From SAR202 cluster bacterium (GTDB taxonomy: Bacteria; Chloroflexota; Dehalococcoidia; Lucifugimonadales; UBA826), in NCBI GenBank assembly GCA_009392675.1, contig VFFY01000146.1, positions 1 through 17,137 of the forward strand: a stretch of 17,137 bases of DNA. The letters run 5' to 3'. The notes beneath the pieces were generated by a model, which saw only the letters and a list, made by a program, of their open reading frames with translations, did no database searches and was not told the DNA's origin. The position numbers and the translations under genes were made by a program. Positions 14,731-17,137 of this stretch are shown in pieces; position 1 is the first letter of the stretch; each line of letters starts with the position of its first letter.

Positions 14731-15873
14731 CTACTCAGTTAAAGCCAATGCCCTATCTCGCAGCTGCCCACATCCTGCGTCGATATCAATTCCTTTTTCC
14801 ATTCTTACCGTTGACGGTACATTAAATGTCTTTAGATCGGACTGGAATCTCTGGGCTTCCTTGTAACTCGTCCGGTGGTACGGTCCTTCGCCGGTTGGAT
14901 TTACAGGAATGAGATTTACGTGGCATAGTAAGTCTTTAAGGATTTTACCCAGCTTGGCAGCATGTTTTGGGGTGTCATTTTGCCCCTTCAGCAATACGTA
15001 TTCTATGAATATTCTGCGTTTAGTTTTTTTTACAAAACTCTGGCATGCGTGAAGTAAATCTTCTATAGGGTATCGCTTATTGATCGGCATGGTTTCTGAT
15101 CTGGTTTCGTTGTCAGGAGCATGTAATGACACGGCAAGATTTATTTGAATATCCTCCTCTGCGAGCCGCTCAATACCAGGAATTAGGCCTACAGTTGAAA
15201 TGGTTATATGCCTGGCACCTATTGCTATCCCCTTTTGATCATTAAGAACCCTAATAGCTTCCATCATATTATCGTAATTTGCTAAAGGTTCTCCCATACC
15301 CATAAACACAACATTTGTGACTCCTTGAATCTCCCCGCGAGACCTCTTACCGTTATTAACTTCTTCTTCATCTTCTGCTCTTGCAAGCCGTTCCATTACC
15401 AGGACCTGTTCGGTAATTTCCCCGACGGTCAAATTTCTCCTGAACCCTTGCTGGCCTGTTGCACAGAAAGTACATCCCAAGGCGCAGCCCGCCTGAGTGG
15501 AGACACAAACTGTTTTTCTACCTCTGCGATGCCCGTCTGCCTCGTAACGCATTAAAACAGTTTCAATTAGTTCTCCATCTGATAGTCTGAATAATGTTTT
15601 GTCCGTGCTCCCATCTAATGATTTCTTTGAAATAACAGTAGATGAACTACCTATTGAATAGTTTTGAGAAAGGACTGACCTCAATTCCTTACTTAAATTC
15701 GTCATATCACGGAAGGAAGTCCGACATTCCTTATAGATAGCCCTCCAGACCTGTTCTCCTCTAAATCTAGGTTGCTCCAGGCTTTGCAGATTGTCGACAA
15801 GTTGGACTTTTGACAACTCCAGTATTGAAGGCAGTTTGGAATCTAAGCTAAGAATTGAATTTTTAGGCTTCAT
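14731..15873 (-). CDS. rlmN: dual-specificity RNA methyltransferase RlmN
   Basis: A 380-residue radical-SAM enzyme that methylates C2 of A2503 in 23S rRNA and, in characterised bacteria, A37 of some tRNAs. The iron-sulfur motif C130-x3-C134-x2-C137 lies in AGCALGCTFCATG, followed by the SAM-binding GMGEP (192-196). The C-terminal methyl-carrying cysteine is C368 in DAGCGQL, equivalent to E. coli C355. Lack of the resistance-type Cfr features and the standard length support RlmN over Cfr. A charged insertion rich in E, D and K lies around 166-181, after the first helical segment; some homologues carry a shorter loop. The ATG at 15873 has no clear ribosome site. It follows rsmI by 49 bp on the same strand, linking two rRNA methylation genes. 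Confidence 0.95.
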   Translation of the reverse strand: MKPKNSILSLDSKLPSILELSKVQLVDNLQSLEQPRFRGEQVWRAIYKECRTSFRDMTNLSKELRSVLSQNYSIGSSSTVISKKSLDGSTDKTLFRLSDGELIETVLMRYEADGHRRGRKTVCVSTQAGCALGCTFCATGQQGFRRNLTVGEITEQVLVMERLARAEDEEEVNNGKRSRGEIQGVTNVVFMGMGEPLANYDNMMEAIRVLNDQKGIAIGARHITISTVGLIPGIERLAEEDIQINLAVSLHAPDNETRSETMPINKRYPIEDLLHACQSFVKKTKRRIFIEYVLLKGQNDTPKHAAKLGKILKDLLCHVNLIPVNPTGEGPYHRTSYKEAQRFQSDLKTFNVPSTVRMEKGIDIDAGCGQLRDRALALTE

Positions 15874-15922
15874 AATATGTTCGATAGGGAAGCAGACTCT
15901 TTCTCAAAATCTTTTAAGGTAG

Positions 15923-16750
15923 TTATTCCTCATTAACAAGTGTATCAAGTATTAGCTTGTATGCCCCGCTGTTTCCAAGGTTGGACACGCTCGCGATTTC
16001 CCGGGAAATTTCCTTAATCCCGAAACCCTCGGAGGATAATTTTTGTATAAGTGTAAGGATATCGGAATGATCCAAAAGATTTGTTCCAATATTAGTTTTT
16101 GATAGTACTATCGTGAACTCACCCTTGGGTTCAAGGAAATGAGCTAGGGCGTCAGAAGGCGTTCCGTGGAAAGTTTCTTCGTGAATTTTGGTCATCTCTC
16201 GTGCAATAAATACGTACCGGTCAGAATAGATAAGTGTCATTTTTTCCAGTAAGTTACGGAGTCTTCTCGGAGATTCAAATAACACCAGTGGTAGGTTTAA
16301 TTTTCCATAGTGTTTCAAAAATTTCGATAAATCCACATCTTTCCTTGGCGGAAACCCTGTGAAGATGAACCCTTCTAGTGGAAATGGGCACATGGATAAA
16401 ACGGTCGTAACAGCTGAGGGCCCAGGTATTCCGATCACTGAAAAACCAGCTGAATCAACTGCCTTGACTAACTCATAACCAGGGTCACTGATGCCTGGAG
16501 TACCAGCATCGGTCGTTAAAGCAACATCGTTATTGGCTAATATATTAAGTATCTCAGGGATTTTGTGTGGAGAATTATCTTTATTGAAACTGGTCTTTTT
16601 GGTTTTGATGTCATATCGGCCTAGTAATTTTTGAGTCACTCGGGTATCTTCAGCCGCTATTAGGTCCACCTCAGAAAGGATACGGATTACCCTAAAACTA
16701 ACATCCTCAAGGTTGCCTATAGGAGTTCCGACTATATATAGAGTACCCAT
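15923..16750 (-). CDS. rsmI: 16S rRNA 2'-O-methyltransferase RsmI
   Basis: A 275-residue SAM-dependent enzyme of the tetrapyrrole-methylase-like fold that 2'-O-methylates C1402 of 16S rRNA in the decoding centre. It opens with LYIVGTPIGNLED, the hallmark N-terminus, followed by AAEDTR, DAGTPGISDPG, GPSAV, GF(P)PR, FESPRRL and REMTK-HEE(T), all in family order. One departure is visible: the segment usually reading SYHEHN is SFNKDN here. The length is normal, with a short C-terminal helical extension that may aid RNA binding. I start at ATG 16750; the TTG one codon earlier would give a double Met and has no better ribosome site. It probably forms an operon with rlmN 49 bp downstream. Confidence 0.95.
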   Translation of the reverse strand: MGTLYIVGTPIGNLEDVSFRVIRILSEVDLIAAEDTRVTQKLLGRYDIKTKKTSFNKDNSPHKIPEILNILANNDVALTTDAGTPGISDPGYELVKAVDSAGFSVIGIPGPSAVTTVLSMCPFPLEGFIFTGFPPRKDVDLSKFLKHYGKLNLPLVLFESPRRLRNLLEKMTLIYSDRYVFIAREMTKIHEETFHGTPSDALAHFLEPKGEFTIVLSKTNIGTNLLDHSDILTLIQKLSSEGFGIKEISREIASVSNLGNSGAYKLILDTLVNEE

Positions 16751-16795
16751 CAAGTATTTCCGGTTAACAGTTGGGTTAGGTTGATATTCTCTACG

Positions 16796-17137
16796 TTATC
16801 TTTCGAGCAACTGGGATAATTCTTTAGGGTGGCTAAGCATAGGATAGTGGCCAGCTTCCAGCTCATGCCATTGAGCCTCTAATTTTTGAGCTGTGCGATA
16901 TTGATGATCCCGAGAAGGATTCACACTCAATGTACACCGGATAACTGTGGCATCCCATTTCTGGCTCCAAAATCCATCCAACTCTCCTGGAGCATCAGTC
17001 GCTTCTATTGGGTGCATAGTAACTCTGTCTATAGCCCACTTTTTAAGATCTGGTCCTAGATCTTGGAAAAGGCGTTCTTCCATTTCTACCTTGGATGGCC
17101 CTCGGGTCAATTCAGTGATAGATACAGGGTAAGATGG
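16796..17137 (-). CDS. alpha/beta hydrolase, C-terminal part (cut by window edge)
   Basis: An open minus-strand frame runs from the right edge to its stop at 16796, about 113 residues; the N-terminus, nucleophile elbow and start codon lie outside the window. The C-terminal pattern TVIRCTLSVNPSRDHQYRTA followed by LEAGHYPMLSHPKEL matches the end of the alpha/beta hydrolase fold, with the histidine of AGHYPM as the likely catalytic base. The strand that usually ends in G..D at the acid position reads LSVNPS, so a canonical acid is not obvious; it may sit elsewhere, or the protein may be divergent. An in-frame TTG at 17110 is not the true start because the frame stays open upstream. It is unlike the 2230-3021 hydrolase beyond the shared fold and lies 45 bp before rsmI. 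Confidence 0.8.
   Translation of the reverse strand, partial: PSYPVSITELTRGPSKVEMEERLFQDLGPDLKKWAIDRVTMHPIEATDAPGELDGFWSQKWDATVIRCTLSVNPSRDHQYRTAQKLEAQWHELEAGHYPMLSHPKELSQLLER

Noticed and set aside
1..17137. Defence island, prophage, insertion sequence or CRISPR array
   Set aside because: No transposase, integrase, phage, nuclease-helicase or Cas-like protein and no regularly spaced direct repeats were seen; all larger genes belong to metabolic, signalling or translation families.

Overview
This is a compact, protein-dense bacterial window of moderate to low GC. It holds thirteen complete coding genes and one gene fragment at each edge. I see no rRNA, tRNA, CRISPR array, insertion sequence or prophage gene. 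The gene mix is a DUF1800 protein, a six-bladed NHL propeller, an M81/MlrC-type metallopeptidase, a GSA-like class III aminotransferase, an acetolactate-synthase-like ThDP enzyme, and a MetRS with a KISTS signature loop. It reminds me of uncultivated Chloroflexota, in particular the marine SAR202/Dehalococcoidia group. That assignment comes from memory of gene content, not from a search.

Layout. (1) 3-2238, plus strand: the tail of an unknown small-domain protein, then a PhoB/OmpR-type response regulator and its HAMP histidine kinase. The regulator and kinase overlap by 4 bp and form one operon. (2) 2230-3021, minus: an alpha/beta hydrolase whose 3' end overlaps the kinase gene antisense by 9 bp. 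(3) 3175-5656, plus: a DUF1800 protein followed by a cytoplasmic NHL propeller protein, with no DUF1501 partner. (4) 5662-10214: a small-molecule block. A class III aminotransferase (minus) and an M81 metallopeptidase (plus) diverge from a shared 109-bp region with a perfect -10 box; a ThDP-dependent enzyme (minus) converges on the peptidase gene. (5) 10215-10598: the only long non-coding gap. It carries a strong intrinsic-terminator hairpin that belongs to no annotated gene. (6) 10599-11966, plus: a MATE exporter. (7) 11973-16750, minus: a housekeeping run of rsmI, rlmN, metG and a polyprenyl diphosphate synthase. (8) 16796-17137, minus: the C-terminal part of a second alpha/beta hydrolase, cut by the window edge.

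How the parts may work together. The two-component pair senses an envelope signal through a roughly 135-residue extracytoplasmic domain; its target genes cannot be told from the window. The 5662-10214 block could be a peptide or amide salvage route: amide hydrolysis, amino group removal, then 2-keto acid carboligation or decarboxylation. Only the family assignments are firm; the pathway is inference. The rsmI-rlmN-metG-prenyl synthase run joins 16S and 23S rRNA methylation, methionine charging and isoprenoid chain building.

No obviously new defence or mobile system is visible. The best leads are the orphan terminator in the 384-bp gap, the aminotransferase/M81/ThDP grouping, the DUF1800-NHL pairing, and small motif departures in RsmI and MetRS.
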